A stretch of 64,000 nt of DNA from UBA10649 sp965278945 (GCA_965278945.1 OZ257128.1:3038001-3102000), one strand, 5' to 3'; shown: positions 8,355 to 17,056, numbered from the stretch's first letter. Made by a program: numbers and translations. Notes: a model not told the origin generated them from the letters alone.

Positions 8355-10297
8355 ACCGGCCCCTGGTCGCGGTCGTCGGTGCCAGCGCGGCATCGGTGCT
8401 TGCCCTGTGGCTGGTTCCGCCCGTCGGGTTCGTCGCGGTGATGGTCCTGCTCGTGCTCATCCCACCGTGGGGACGCAGTCTCAGCGAGCGAGCGGTCATC
8501 TCGGCGCTGCTACTGATGGGCTTCGTTGCCGTCGTCTTTCCGCGCGCGGGAGGAACTCCGGTCACTGCGGAGAGTGCTCGGCTGACGCTCACCGCACTAG
8601 TGATCTTCGTCCTGGCTTTGCGCGCCGTTCCCGCGTGGCGCACGATCGTGATTCCCAAGCCGAGCGTTGCCGACTTCCTGGTTCTTCTGCTCGGCGTGGT
8701 GTCGTCGGTCTGGCTGATGGCCGCATACATCGGGCGCAATGCATTCGAGATGGTCAGCGGCCTGTTCTTCAGTGGCTGGGACAACCAGGCGCACTTCACC
8801 ACGTTCGCGAATACTTACGAGGTTGCCAGCACGACGTGGCCAACGGTCGACGGATCGATCGCCTGGAACCAGTGGTACCCCTCGCTGCACACGACGCTGT
8901 GGTCCCTTGCCGAACTCGGCTCGCATTCGAGTTCGGCAGCGCTTGATCGCATCGGACTGCTGTGGCCTTACATCCAGTGGAGCGCGATCAGCTTCGGCCT
9001 GTGCCTTGCCGCGCTCGCGTGGGTTGCCGGCGACCTCGCTACTCGCATCGGTGGCCGTGCGAACCGCACGAGGCCGATGGCCGTCGGACTCGTGGCGCTG
9101 TTCGGACTGCTCGGTAGCCCGGCCTTCTTGTTCAACAAGGGCTTCACCAACTTCATGATGGGCGTCACCGTCGCCGTCGTGGTCGCGTACATAAGCGCGA
9201 GGAGCTGGCGCTCGGCGCGCGAACTCGGCTGGTTCTTGATCCCGCTCGGTGCGCTCATCATCATCGGCCTGTGGACGCCGCTGGTGCTCGGCCTCGTGCC
9301 GTCCGGGATCGTCGTCGCAATCGCCCTGCTGAAGTATCGGCGTCTGCTCGGCATCGCCTGGCTGGTCGGCACCGCGGCTCTCGGCGCATTCATGGTGCTC
9401 ACCCAAAGCCAGGCGATCCTCGGCGTCGAGCCTGGGCAGTCGACCGCCGACTTCACGACCAGTCTCGGTGCGGTCGGTACCGGGATGGCCGCCTTCAACA
9501 TCGGTGCAGCTTTGGCCGCCCCGATCGTCGTCGCCTTCCTCGTCGCGCTGCTGGTGCGTCGTCGGCGATGGCCACTTCCTGCCGCCGTCGCCGGCCCGGT
9601 CCTGGGAGCGGGCATTGTCGCGATCGTCTTCGCGCTCGGTGCCGATGCGGCAGACGTGGGTCGGCTCCAGTCCTACTACGTGCTGAAGTGCCTGGACGCG
9701 ATGCTCCTCGCGTCCGCGCCATTGATCGCTGCGGTCCTGGCAGTCGCGGCCGTGCGTGCACTGCGTGGGGTGAACACCATCAACTCCGTCCTGGCGGTGT
9801 GCCTGGGCTGCGTAGTCGCCATCGCGATGTTCGGCTATGTCGGCGCCCGCCCTGTGGCGGTCGACGAGGGCTTCTGGGCGGCTCCCGGCATCCAGGCCGG
9901 TGCTGATCGGACTCAGGGAGTCAATGACCCGCTGGTCGGCGAGGCGATCATCCGCGGGACCGAGGCGGCAGTGCCGTATCCGGACTACACCACGCTCCTG
10001 TGGGACGGCGCGGGAACGCTGCCGAACCTGTGGGTGTCGTCGCTGTCCGGCGTGATGTCGAAGGACCAGAACACCTTCTACCGTGGCCTACCGAGCTTCC
10101 CGTACGACGACAGGACGTCGCAGTACGTCAGCTTCGCGATGAACCTGGACGCGGACCTGCGCGTCGTAGTGCTGTGGTTCCGGCAGCCGTCCGGGGACCT
10201 GCTTCGGCTCTACGTCCAGGAGAGGGGAGATGATCGCGTGCAGTTGGCCCAAGTACCGATGCCGTCCAATCTCCTGTGTCCCGAGTGCTCTGGTTAG
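8351..10297 (+). CDS. Large polytopic membrane protein, polymerase/ArnT-like candidate
   Basis: A 648-aa protein with roughly a dozen or more hydrophobic segments from residue 5 to about 500 and a final approximately 150-residue hydrophilic domain. No named family is recognisable from motifs. The topology (many TM helices, an extracytoplasmic loop with NQAHFTTFANTYE and WNQWYPSLH near residues 140-185, then a soluble tail) is that of Wzy-type polymerases or GT-C lipid-linked sugar transferases. It is coupled to the DUF4012 gene by GTGA, and its 3' end overlaps the next gene by about 22 bp. Function beyond membrane glycan handling is not supported. Confidence 0.7.
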   Translation: MNRPLVAVVGASAASVLALWLVPPVGFVAVMVLLVLIPPWGRSLSERAVISALLLMGFVAVVFPRAGGTPVTAESARLTLTALVIFVLALRAVPAWRTIVIPKPSVADFLVLLLGVVSSVWLMAAYIGRNAFEMVSGLFFSGWDNQAHFTTFANTYEVASTTWPTVDGSIAWNQWYPSLHTTLWSLAELGSHSSSAALDRIGLLWPYIQWSAISFGLCLAALAWVAGDLATRIGGRANRTRPMAVGLVALFGLLGSPAFLFNKGFTNFMMGVTVAVVVAYISARSWRSARELGWFLIPLGALIIIGLWTPLVLGLVPSGIVVAIALLKYRRLLGIAWLVGTAALGAFMVLTQSQAILGVEPGQSTADFTTSLGAVGTGMAAFNIGAALAAPIVVAFLVALLVRRRRWPLPAAVAGPVLGAGIVAIVFALGADAADVGRLQSYYVLKCLDAMLLASAPLIAAVLAVAAVRALRGVNTINSVLAVCLGCVVAIAMFGYVGARPVAVDEGFWAAPGIQAGADRTQGVNDPLVGEAIIRGTEAAVPYPDYTTLLWDGAGTLPNLWVSSLSGVMSKDQNTFYRGLPSFPYDDRTSQYVSFAMNLDADLRVVVLWFRQPSGDLLRLYVQERGDDRVQLAQVPMPSNLLCPECSG

Positions 10298-12579
10298 GAC
10301 GCGTCACCGCTTCCGCTGTAGCGCTGTCCCTCGTTGCCTGCTCCGTCCTGGCGTCGGCCGCCGCCGAGCCGCTTGCCACGTCGTCGAGGGTGCCCGCTGC
10401 TGACCGCATCACGCCTGCACCGGCGCTGCCCACCCCCGCGCAACTGGTTCGTGATGATCGCGCCAGCGGGCAGCGGGCAGTGTCGGTACCCGCCTCCGGG
10501 TCGACCGCTTCTGGCCAGTGGACGGTGTGGACCGGGGCGGGCACGCGTTCCACCGAGACCGTGATGACGATGCCGACGGCATCGGGGGTCGCGCTGCTTG
10601 GCGACTGGAATGGTGACGGGGTGGCCACGCCGGGCCGCTACGACGCCGGTCAGTGGTTCGTGACCAACGCCGCCGTGCACTCGGGAAACTGGGAGGCGAG
10701 ATCGTCATTCGGCGGCGACCCCGCGGACATCCCGGTGGTGGGCTTCATCGACAAGGACCGCAAGGCCGATCTCGGTGTCTTCCGCAACGGCACGTGGCTG
10801 TGGCAGCGGGCGAACGGCAAGCCGGCCAGGAAAGCCGAGTTCGGCGCCGCGGGCGATATCCCGATCGTCGGGGACTGGGACGGCGACGGGCGAGATGACA
10901 TCGGCGTGGTGCGCGGTGGTACCTGGATCTTGCGCATTACGGGAGTGACCAAGCGTCCGTCGTGGGTCGGCAAGGGCGTTCAGGTACAGATGGTGCGCGA
11001 CGCGGACGCCGCCATCCTGCAGTTCGCCTTCGGGCTGCCTACCGACATTCCGGTTGTCGGCGACTGGGACCGCGACGGCAGGTCGGATCCGGGCTCGGTT
11101 CGCGCCTCGCGCGACTGGTACCTCAGCGACGGCCTGGACCACGTGCTCAGGACAAGCCACCGGGTGCACGTGCTGCCGGCCGGAGCTACGGCACTCGTCG
11201 GCAATCAGGCGACGGCGATAGACCACTGCCCTACCGCGACCAAGGCTGGCGAGCGATACGGGTACGCGGCAGCCGACAAGGTCAAGCGTGCCGACTCACC
11301 GCAGGGCTCGACGTCGCTGCCCGGCAATGCCGACATCCTCGTCACGGTCCAGGACGGGCTGCGCTACGTCATGACGGAGGACCTCACCAAGCGACTGGGT
11401 GATCGCGTCAATCGTCCGTTCTACGACGCGCTGAGCACGCACAAGACAGTGGAGGAGTCGATTCGCCGATCGGCGAACTCGGCACTCGCCGCGGCGATCA
11501 TGCTGACGACCACGAAGTGGAAGAAGGTCAACGGCATTACGCGGGCGCAGTTGGTCGACTATGCGCGCTGGAACATTCGCGCCGTTGCCTGCCAGCACGG
11601 TGCTTCATCGCCCGGCGGCTGGGGCAATACCTGGCAGTCCGCGCTGTGGGCAGTCACTGCGGGGCAGGCCGGCTGGCTGCTGTGGCCCCAGCTGAGCAAG
11701 CAGGAGCGAGGGCTCGTCGGCGCGATGGTGGTCAGCGAGGCGGAGTACGCGTCCGCTCGCGGACCGCGCTACTTCCGCAACCGCCTGGGCAAGGAACTGA
11801 CCCCGGGTGACTCCCAGTCCGACGAGGTCTCGTGGGATCTCACCGCACCGGCACTCGCGTTGGCGATGATGCCCAAGCACGGCAGCGCAGGGAAGTGGCG
11901 CAGGTCCCTCATCGCGATGTCCATCGCCGCGTTCGCCCGCCCCGATGACCTGCACAGGGAACAGGCGGTCAACGGCGTTCGCCTGGACATCCGACTGCCG
12001 GGCACGAACGCCAACGAGGATGGCACGGTCACCAATCACGGGATCGTGAATCCGGACTACACGCAGAACGTCGAGCATCTGTGGTGGGCCGCCAGCCTCC
12101 TGCGCTCGGGCGGGCGATCGGTGCCGGAAGCCGTCTTCCTCAATGCGGACATCGTCTACCGAGCGCTGGCGAACGTGAACTTCACGTCACCGCCCTACAA
12201 CGCGCCCGGCGGCACCGTCTATCAGCCCGACGGACGCATCTACTACCCAATGGGTGTGAGCTGGGGCCTGCGCCGGCCGTCCACCTTTGTCGGTGTCGAC
12301 GCGTTCGCGAACGTCTACGCGCCCAGGGACGTCAACGCGGCGCAGTTCCTGGCCGCGCATGCCGCGGACGCCCGGGCGATGCAACTGCGGTTCACCGACG
12401 GGCACATCTATGCCGATGGCCCGAGCGAGGACTCCTACCGGCTTGGCAAGGAGGAGTACGCCCTCCAGCAGATGGCCCTTGCCTGGTGGGCCGGCGCGAT
12501 CAAGCGCGGCACGGGAATGCGCATCGACCGGACGGCCTACAAGGGCATCAGCCTGGGACTGGGCAAGGACCTGTCGTAG
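10276..12579 (+). CDS. Secreted VCBS/FG-GAP-repeat protein with helical lyase-like C-terminal domain
   Basis: A 767-aa protein. An N-terminal signal peptide (RVTASAVALSLVACSVLASA) is followed by Ca-binding-like FG-GAP/VCBS repeats around residues 95-310, with GDWNGDG, GDWDGDGRDD and GDWDRDGRSD loops. From about residue 350 to the end there is a long, Trp- and Ala-rich helical domain with motifs TNHGIVNPDYTQN, YYPMGVSWGLRRP and GPSEDSYRLGKEEYALQQ. It resembles in style the alpha/alpha-toroid folds of polysaccharide lyases, but I cannot assign a family. GTG 10276 overlaps the preceding gene by 22 bp; an in-frame GTG at 10285 is an alternative. Likely an extracellular polysaccharide-binding or degrading enzyme of the locus. 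Confidence 0.7.
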   Translation: MSRVLWLGRVTASAVALSLVACSVLASAAAEPLATSSRVPAADRITPAPALPTPAQLVRDDRASGQRAVSVPASGSTASGQWTVWTGAGTRSTETVMTMPTASGVALLGDWNGDGVATPGRYDAGQWFVTNAAVHSGNWEARSSFGGDPADIPVVGFIDKDRKADLGVFRNGTWLWQRANGKPARKAEFGAAGDIPIVGDWDGDGRDDIGVVRGGTWILRITGVTKRPSWVGKGVQVQMVRDADAAILQFAFGLPTDIPVVGDWDRDGRSDPGSVRASRDWYLSDGLDHVLRTSHRVHVLPAGATALVGNQATAIDHCPTATKAGERYGYAAADKVKRADSPQGSTSLPGNADILVTVQDGLRYVMTEDLTKRLGDRVNRPFYDALSTHKTVEESIRRSANSALAAAIMLTTTKWKKVNGITRAQLVDYARWNIRAVACQHGASSPGGWGNTWQSALWAVTAGQAGWLLWPQLSKQERGLVGAMVVSEAEYASARGPRYFRNRLGKELTPGDSQSDEVSWDLTAPALALAMMPKHGSAGKWRRSLIAMSIAAFARPDDLHREQAVNGVRLDIRLPGTNANEDGTVTNHGIVNPDYTQNVEHLWWAASLLRSGGRSVPEAVFLNADIVYRALANVNFTSPPYNAPGGTVYQPDGRIYYPMGVSWGLRRPSTFVGVDAFANVYAPRDVNAAQFLAAHAADARAMQLRFTDGHIYADGPSEDSYRLGKEEYALQQMALAWWAGAIKRGTGMRIDRTAYKGISLGLGKDLS

Positions 12580-12586
12580 GGGACAG

Positions 12587-13183
12587 TCAGTGACGCAGGA
12601 ATTCCGTGTAGGAGGTGCAGGCGGAGTACTCGGGCAGCAGTCCAGCAGCGAGTGCTTCGGCGAGGGTAGGTGCGGACGAGTCCTTGGGGCTGAGGACCAG
12701 GTCGTCATCGGGCCACGGGAGCTTGAGGTCGGGGTCCATCGGGTTGATGCCGTGCTCGCGAGTCGGCGCGAAAGGCTCCGAGCACAGGTAGCCGATCGTT
12801 GCGGTGTCGGACAGCGCGCAGAACGCGTGACCGAGACCCTCGCTGACATACAGTCCCGACCGGGTCTGGTCGTCGAGCTCGACCGCGTCCCAGCTGCCGA
12901 ACGTGGGTGAGCCGACGCGGATGTCGACGACCACATCGAGGATCCGACCCGAGAAGCACTGCACGTACTTGGCCTGGCCCGGCGGGACGTCGGCGAAATG
13001 AACACCGCGAACGGTCAGCGCGCGGGAGACCGAGATGTTCATCTGCCGCAGGTTCAGCGGGTGGCCGACGGCCTGCTCGAGCGAAGCCGAGGTGAAGGAT
13101 TCGAGGAAGACGCCGCGGTCATCGGGCCGCAGGACGGGGCTGAACTCCCACACGCCCTCGATCGACATCGGCCGCACCAGCAC
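12587..13183 (-). CDS. rmlC: dTDP-4-dehydrorhamnose 3,5-epimerase
   Basis: A 198-aa cupin enzyme of dTDP-L-rhamnose synthesis. Diagnostic RmlC motifs are present: EFSPVLRPDDRGVFLE, NISVSRALTVRGVHF with the catalytic His, the Tyr of AKYVQCFSG, and GLGHAFCALSD. The frame extends upstream to 13495, but that part is antisense to the next gene. I chose GTG 13183 because TAGCCT lies 7 nt upstream (leaderless); ATG 13168 is the alternative. It is divergent from the glycosyltransferase at 13244 and convergent, 7 bp apart, with the VCBS-repeat gene. rmlA is present at 31.2 kb, but rmlB and rmlD are not in this window. Confidence 0.9.
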   Translation of the reverse strand: MLVRPMSIEGVWEFSPVLRPDDRGVFLESFTSASLEQAVGHPLNLRQMNISVSRALTVRGVHFADVPPGQAKYVQCFSGRILDVVVDIRVGSPTFGSWDAVELDDQTRSGLYVSEGLGHAFCALSDTATIGYLCSEPFAPTREHGINPMDPDLKLPWPDDDLVLSPKDSSAPTLAEALAAGLLPEYSACTSYTEFLRH

Positions 13184-13190
13184 GCCGTGG

Positions 13191-13196
13191 AGGCTA
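13191..13196 (-). promoter_or_regulatory. -10 box TAGCCT for rmlC, leaderless-type
   Basis: On the minus strand TAGCCT lies 7 nt before GTG 13183. It fixes the likely rmlC start, which lacks a Shine-Dalgarno sequence. Confidence 0.5.
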
Positions 13197-13230
13197 TCAG
13201 TCAGCACCGAGTGCGAGCCGCCCTTGAAGG

Positions 13231-13236
13231 TACGGT
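13231..13236 (+). promoter_or_regulatory. -10 box TACGGT, leaderless-type
   Basis: TACGGT lies 7 nt before GTG 13244 and no Shine-Dalgarno is visible. It is 35 bp from the divergent rmlC -10 box. Confidence 0.5.
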
Positions 13237-13243
13237 GGGGCGC

Positions 13244-14353
13244 GTGAGAGTCACCTTGATGGGCACACGTGGTGTGCCGGCTCAGTACGGTGGCTTCGAG
13301 ACCGCGGTCGAGGAGATCGGCAAGCGCCTGGTCCTGCGCGGGTACGACGTGACCGTCTACTGCCGCAACCCCGGCCAGAAGCTCACCGAGTACGAGGGCA
13401 TGCGCCTGGTCAATGCACCGGCCATCCGGCATCGCGTTGCCGAGACCCTGTCGCACACCACGATCAGCACGGCGCACGCCATCATTCGCGACCACCCCGA
13501 CGTGGTGCTGCTGTTAAACGCCGCCAACGCACCCCTACTGAAGCCACTGAAGCTTGCCTGCATCCCCACTGCCATCCACCTCGACGGACTGGAGTCGAAG
13601 CGCGAGAAATGGCGGGGCGCCGGGGCCAAGTACTACCGGTGGGCCGAGAAGGCCGCCGTCGCCTGGGGCCAGGAGGTGATCGCCGATGCGCAGGCGATCG
13701 CCGACTACGTCGAGGAGGTCTACGGGCGACGCTGCGTGGTCATTCCCTACGGCGCGGAGGTCATCCACCCCGGGGATGACCGCCTTGCTGCCGTGGGTGC
13801 GCGGGCGCAGGACTACCACCTCGTCGTCGCTCGATTCGAGCCCGAGAATCACGTGCTTGATGCGGTGCATGCCTATCGCGCGAGCACGGAGACGCGACCG
13901 CTGTTCGTCGTGGGGAGTGCTCCGTACAGCCAGTGGTACGTCGAGAATGTCCGCGCCGCGGCAGCGGGCGATCCGCGGATCAACCTGCTCGGCAGCATCT
14001 ACGACCAGGAACTACTCGACCAGCTGTATGGCAACGCGCTGACCTACATCCACGGACACTCGGTCGGCGGCACGAATCCCTCGCTGCTCCGTGCAATGGG
14101 CGCTGGTGCTCCGGTCCTCGGCTACGACGTCGAGTTCACGCACGAGGTGACGGCCGAGCAGGCCCTGTTCTGGGCCGATGCGTCGCAGCTGACTGTGCTG
14201 CTCGACTCGGTCGCTGCGGGCGGCATGAAAGAGACTCTCACTGAACTGAGCGAGAGGGGCAGGGCTCGAATAGCCGAGGTATACCAATGGGATTCGGTGA
14301 CCGACCAGTATGAGGAGCTCATCGTCCGCCTTGCGTCATCGCGTCGCCGATGA
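13244..14353 (+). CDS. DUF1972 glycosyltransferase family 4 (rhamnosyltransferase-like)
   Basis: A 369-aa GT-B enzyme. The N-terminal motif LMGTRGVPAQYGGFET is diagnostic of DUF1972 proteins, several of which are characterised or annotated rhamnosyltransferases of surface glycans. The C-terminal half has GT4 features (VVARFEPENH, IYDQELLDQLYGNALTYIHGHSVGGTNPSLLRAMGAG). Start GTG 13244 is supported by the TACGGT box; the frame could be extended to 12998 only by running antisense through rmlC. Divergence from rmlC fits use of dTDP-rhamnose (inference). The downstream GT2 starts in its stop codon (ATGA). Confidence 0.88.
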   Translation: MRVTLMGTRGVPAQYGGFETAVEEIGKRLVLRGYDVTVYCRNPGQKLTEYEGMRLVNAPAIRHRVAETLSHTTISTAHAIIRDHPDVVLLLNAANAPLLKPLKLACIPTAIHLDGLESKREKWRGAGAKYYRWAEKAAVAWGQEVIADAQAIADYVEEVYGRRCVVIPYGAEVIHPGDDRLAAVGARAQDYHLVVARFEPENHVLDAVHAYRASTETRPLFVVGSAPYSQWYVENVRAAAAGDPRINLLGSIYDQELLDQLYGNALTYIHGHSVGGTNPSLLRAMGAGAPVLGYDVEFTHEVTAEQALFWADASQLTVLLDSVAAGGMKETLTELSERGRARIAEVYQWDSVTDQYEELIVRLASSRRR

Positions 14354-15171
14354 GCACGATCGCCGCGGTTCTCGTCACGCACAACGCCGAGGATTGGCTC
14401 GCCGGAACCCTCGACAGCATCGATGCGCAGTCGCGTCGCCCTGACATTGTCGTGGTGATTGACGACGGTTCCTCCGACGCGACCGTCGAGATCCTGAAGT
14501 CGCGCGGTATCACCCCAATTGCCGCGACAGCCACCGCTAGCGACGCGGTCACTCGGATCGCCGCGAACTTTGTGCAGGGCGTCGAGGCGTGCTCGTCATA
14601 CGACCTCATCGTGCTCGGGGACCACGATGACATCTGGCACCCCGAGCGCACCGCGCACCAGGCCGCACTGCTCGGCCTTCGACCCGATGCGCTGATGGTC
14701 GCGTCCGATGGCGTCATCGTGGATGGGTCGGGCACGGCGACCGGAGGCACCGTGCGCCAGTCGTTTCCCGTAACCGCAGACTGGGACTCGTTGTCCCCAG
14801 CGGACCGAATGCGGTACGCCCTTCGCTTCTCGATCGCAACCGGCGGCGCGAGCATGATCCGGCCCGCCGCGTTCCCCGCGCTCACGGTTCCCCGCGGCTG
14901 GCTGCACGATCGCTGGTGGAGCCTGGTGGCGACCGCCCGCGACGGCATGGTGATCGACCCGCGCGCCGTGATCGACTACCGAGTCCGCGAGGGTCAGCAG
15001 GTTGGCCTGGACGCGGCGGCCCAACAGCACGGGCCACTGGGGAGGCTGGCCGCACTGGCCGGACAGGCGCGCAGATCGATGGGAAAGCAGGGCGATCTGC
15101 GTCGGCTCTTGCGCCCGCTGGCCATCGACGAGGACGTCGCGGCCGCCGTGAGCCTGCGCAACGTTCTGTAG
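14350..15171 (+). CDS. Glycosyltransferase family 2
   Basis: A 273-aa GT-A enzyme. The N-terminal TIAAVLVTHNAEDWLAGTLDSI is followed by the nucleotide-binding VVVIDDGSSD and the metal-binding LGDHDDIWHPER (DDxW) motif. ATG 14350 overlaps the upstream stop (ATGA), making a two-gene operon with the DUF1972 glycosyltransferase. Donor and acceptor are unknown. Confidence 0.85.
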   Translation: MSTIAAVLVTHNAEDWLAGTLDSIDAQSRRPDIVVVIDDGSSDATVEILKSRGITPIAATATASDAVTRIAANFVQGVEACSSYDLIVLGDHDDIWHPERTAHQAALLGLRPDALMVASDGVIVDGSGTATGGTVRQSFPVTADWDSLSPADRMRYALRFSIATGGASMIRPAAFPALTVPRGWLHDRWWSLVATARDGMVIDPRAVIDYRVREGQQVGLDAAAQQHGPLGRLAALAGQARRSMGKQGDLRRLLRPLAIDEDVAAAVSLRNVL

Positions 15172-15278
15172 GGCTCCGTGTTGAGTTGAAAGAGTGGTGG
15201 CCGCGACTTCTTCTTCACCCTTGTCACGGTCTTCTTGGCAAGCGCAAGGCCGATTCGATCAACATCACTCCCCGCCGG

Positions 15279-16688
15279 TCACGTGTCACGGATTGAGTAC
15301 GTCGTGGAACGGCCCTTTCCACCGTTAATGTCCACGCGGTCGTCCATGGCGCGGAGGGCCTTCCGAATAGTGGGGGCCTTCAGACCGGTCCGCCCTTCGA
15401 GTTCGTTTGCGGAGAGTGGCCCCGTCGCGAGTTCGGCGAGCAGCCGGGCCTGTGTAGGCGACAGATGCGCCGAAGGAACGGGTGCGCTCTGGCGGAGCAC
15501 GACGGTGAAACCGATAACACGATCATCGAAAAGCGGGGGCGGGAGGCCGGCGGCAGCCATGCTCTCGAGGACTCGTGGGATGCCAGATGCGAGAGTCTCC
15601 ACGACTCGAGCGCCGCTTTCTGCACGCGTGTACCGGCAGATCTCAATGAGAGAGCCATTGCGTGCCGAGGTCTGCTTGACCTTGCCGAGCCGGTCGACTG
15701 TGATGCCGTACAGCCCTCCCGGGTTTGCGATAACAAGCCTGTCCGTCAGGAGCCGCACCTCGACCGCAGTCCCTGCGCTCCAGCTGTCAAGGTCGCGATG
15801 CACCAGTGCATTGGCGAAGAGCTCACGCAACGCATCTAGCGGGTACTCCCATTCGTCGTGGAGGCTGCCGTCCACCCGTTCCACTGCGTGCCGCACCAGT
15901 ACCTTCCGTGCCCAGGCGAGAGCACCCTCGAGCATGACGGGGATGGGACCACTGACTGTCGACGGCTCCGTTGCCCGCGTTCCGACTCCACCGGCGGCAG
16001 CGAGGTTTATGACGTACCTGGGAAAGTGCTGTTGCGGATGGACTCCAAGAGCCAGGAGGCCAGCCTTCGTAACCTCGCCCTCCGCGGTCAACACACCGCC
16101 GCGCATAAGACATTCGTCATCATCCGTGAACCGACCCAGACCCAACGGGTCCATTGCCCGCGCCGTCTCCAGCCAAAGTCGTGCCAACTCTGGGTCGAGG
16201 TCTACCCGGGAGGTGCCCTTTACGGCCTGCATGTCGGCGTCCGGCGCGTCGCGGAGCCTAAGGAAGGCCCGCTCCTCTTCCTGAGACATGGAGTAGTCGC
16301 CGTCCCATGAACGTAACCAACCTCTACCGCCGAATCGGCACGGCTTGGCGGAGCTATCGCATTCGGTCACCTTTACGGCCACAACAGCATGGCCCTGGAC
16401 GTCATGCTGGCTAATGTCGATGCCGACCGGCGGTTCACAGGCCCGTGCCTTGCTGGCTACGCCCTGCTTGAGCGTCTGCAGGTCGGTGAGACCAACGGGC
16501 GCGAATCCGGCCTGCTCGTCGAGGCCGAGAACCAGCAGGCCTCCTCCTGGGTGATTTGCGAGAGCACATAGCGATTCGCCTATGCTGCTTGGCAGACCTC
16601 CTCGGGCTGATTTCACCTCTACGTTCGAGGTATCCCCGCCTTGAGAGCGGAGGTCATCGAGCAGTGAATCCATGTCGAGATCGGGCAT
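15279..16688 (-). CDS. AlbA_2/Schlafen-type ATP-binding transcriptional regulator
   Basis: A 469-aa protein. The N-terminal AlbA_2 domain (about residues 15-135: NVEVKSARGG, ESLCALANHPGGGLLVLGLDE) is joined to a GHKL-like HATPase_c_4 region (about 250-400: ALRELFANALVHRDL, VIANPGG) and a C-terminal winged helix (about 410-465: LSPTQARLLAELATG, LKAPTIRKALRAM). The family is annotated as ATP-dependent transcriptional regulators or Schlafen-like proteins. It is the only clear regulator in the window and has no polysaccharide role of its own. ATG 16688 lies 6 nt below a TACATT -10 box embedded in an inverted repeat, so autoregulation of a leaderless mRNA is likely. It may be an insertion splitting two glycan operons. 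Confidence 0.85.
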   Translation of the reverse strand: MPDLDMDSLLDDLRSQGGDTSNVEVKSARGGLPSSIGESLCALANHPGGGLLVLGLDEQAGFAPVGLTDLQTLKQGVASKARACEPPVGIDISQHDVQGHAVVAVKVTECDSSAKPCRFGGRGWLRSWDGDYSMSQEEERAFLRLRDAPDADMQAVKGTSRVDLDPELARLWLETARAMDPLGLGRFTDDDECLMRGGVLTAEGEVTKAGLLALGVHPQQHFPRYVINLAAAGGVGTRATEPSTVSGPIPVMLEGALAWARKVLVRHAVERVDGSLHDEWEYPLDALRELFANALVHRDLDSWSAGTAVEVRLLTDRLVIANPGGLYGITVDRLGKVKQTSARNGSLIEICRYTRAESGARVVETLASGIPRVLESMAAAGLPPPLFDDRVIGFTVVLRQSAPVPSAHLSPTQARLLAELATGPLSANELEGRTGLKAPTIRKALRAMDDRVDINGGKGRSTTYSIRDT

Positions 16689-16693
16689 GTGCC

Positions 16694-16730
16694 AAATGTA
16701 ACCACACCCCGGTTACATTTAGTTACATTT
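16694..16730 (-). promoter_or_regulatory. Promoter/operator of the AlbA_2 regulator
   Basis: A perfect 10-bp inverted repeat, AAATGTAACC (16694-16703) and GGTTACATTT (16711-16720), has a 7-bp spacer and is followed by a third half-site AGTTACATTT (16721-16730). On the minus strand the first arm contains TACATT (16695-16700), a -10 box exactly 6 nt from the ATG at 16688. Repressor binding would cover the promoter. Confidence 0.6.
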
Positions 16731-16848
16731 GCTCGCAAGCATTCCCAGGCCTAGTCGACGTGAACTGGATTCGCCATGGCCGAATCAGCGTGCTCCTGGT
16801 CCCGGTCGACTCGGCGACCGACGAGACGGTGCCGTAACAGATTGCCTG

Positions 16849-16879
16849 TACTCTCAAGTGACGTTCAAGCGAACTTGAG
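16849..16879 (+). promoter_or_regulatory. Candidate promoter and inverted repeat upstream of the small membrane protein
   Basis: A TACTCT -10-like box (16849-16854) overlaps the left arm of a 7-bp inverted repeat, CTCAAGT (16853-16859) and ACTTGAG (16873-16879). The right arm runs into the GAGG Shine-Dalgarno of ATG 16886. It could be an operator or an RBS-masking hairpin. Confidence 0.35.
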
Positions 16880-16885
16880 GTGTAC

Positions 16886-17056
16886 ATGTTGAATCTGGTC
16901 GGTTACATCGATGCTGGCTCCGGGTCGTACCTGCTGGCGGCGATCGCCAGCGGCGCTGCCGGGACCTGGTTCTTCCTCCGGTCAAAGTACGCGTCCCTGC
17001 GCGGACGCAAGCCGACTGACACGCCCGAGGTTGAGTCACCCACGCTCGAGAAGTGA
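16886..17056 (+). CDS. 56-aa single-pass membrane protein of the 'YIDxGSGS' type
   Basis: A small gene with a GAGG Shine-Dalgarno 6-7 nt upstream. The protein begins MLNLVGYIDAGSGSYLL, followed by an Ala/Gly-rich hydrophobic segment ending in WFFLRSK and a charged tail. Small proteins with a Y-I-D-P/A-G-S/T-G-S motif before one TM helix are recurrent in bacterial polysaccharide clusters, but to my knowledge have no defined function. Its stop overlaps the GTG of the following methyltransferase (GTGA), so it is the first gene of that operon. Confidence 0.75.
   Translation: MLNLVGYIDAGSGSYLLAAIASGAAGTWFFLRSKYASLRGRKPTDTPEVESPTLEK

Noticed and set aside
12998..13243. N-terminal extension of the DUF1972 glycosyltransferase
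   Set aside because: It runs antisense through rmlC; homology and the -10 box start at 13244.
15172..15278. Insertion-sequence remnant beside the AlbA_2 gene
   Set aside because: No terminal repeats, target duplications or transposase fragments were seen on either flank.
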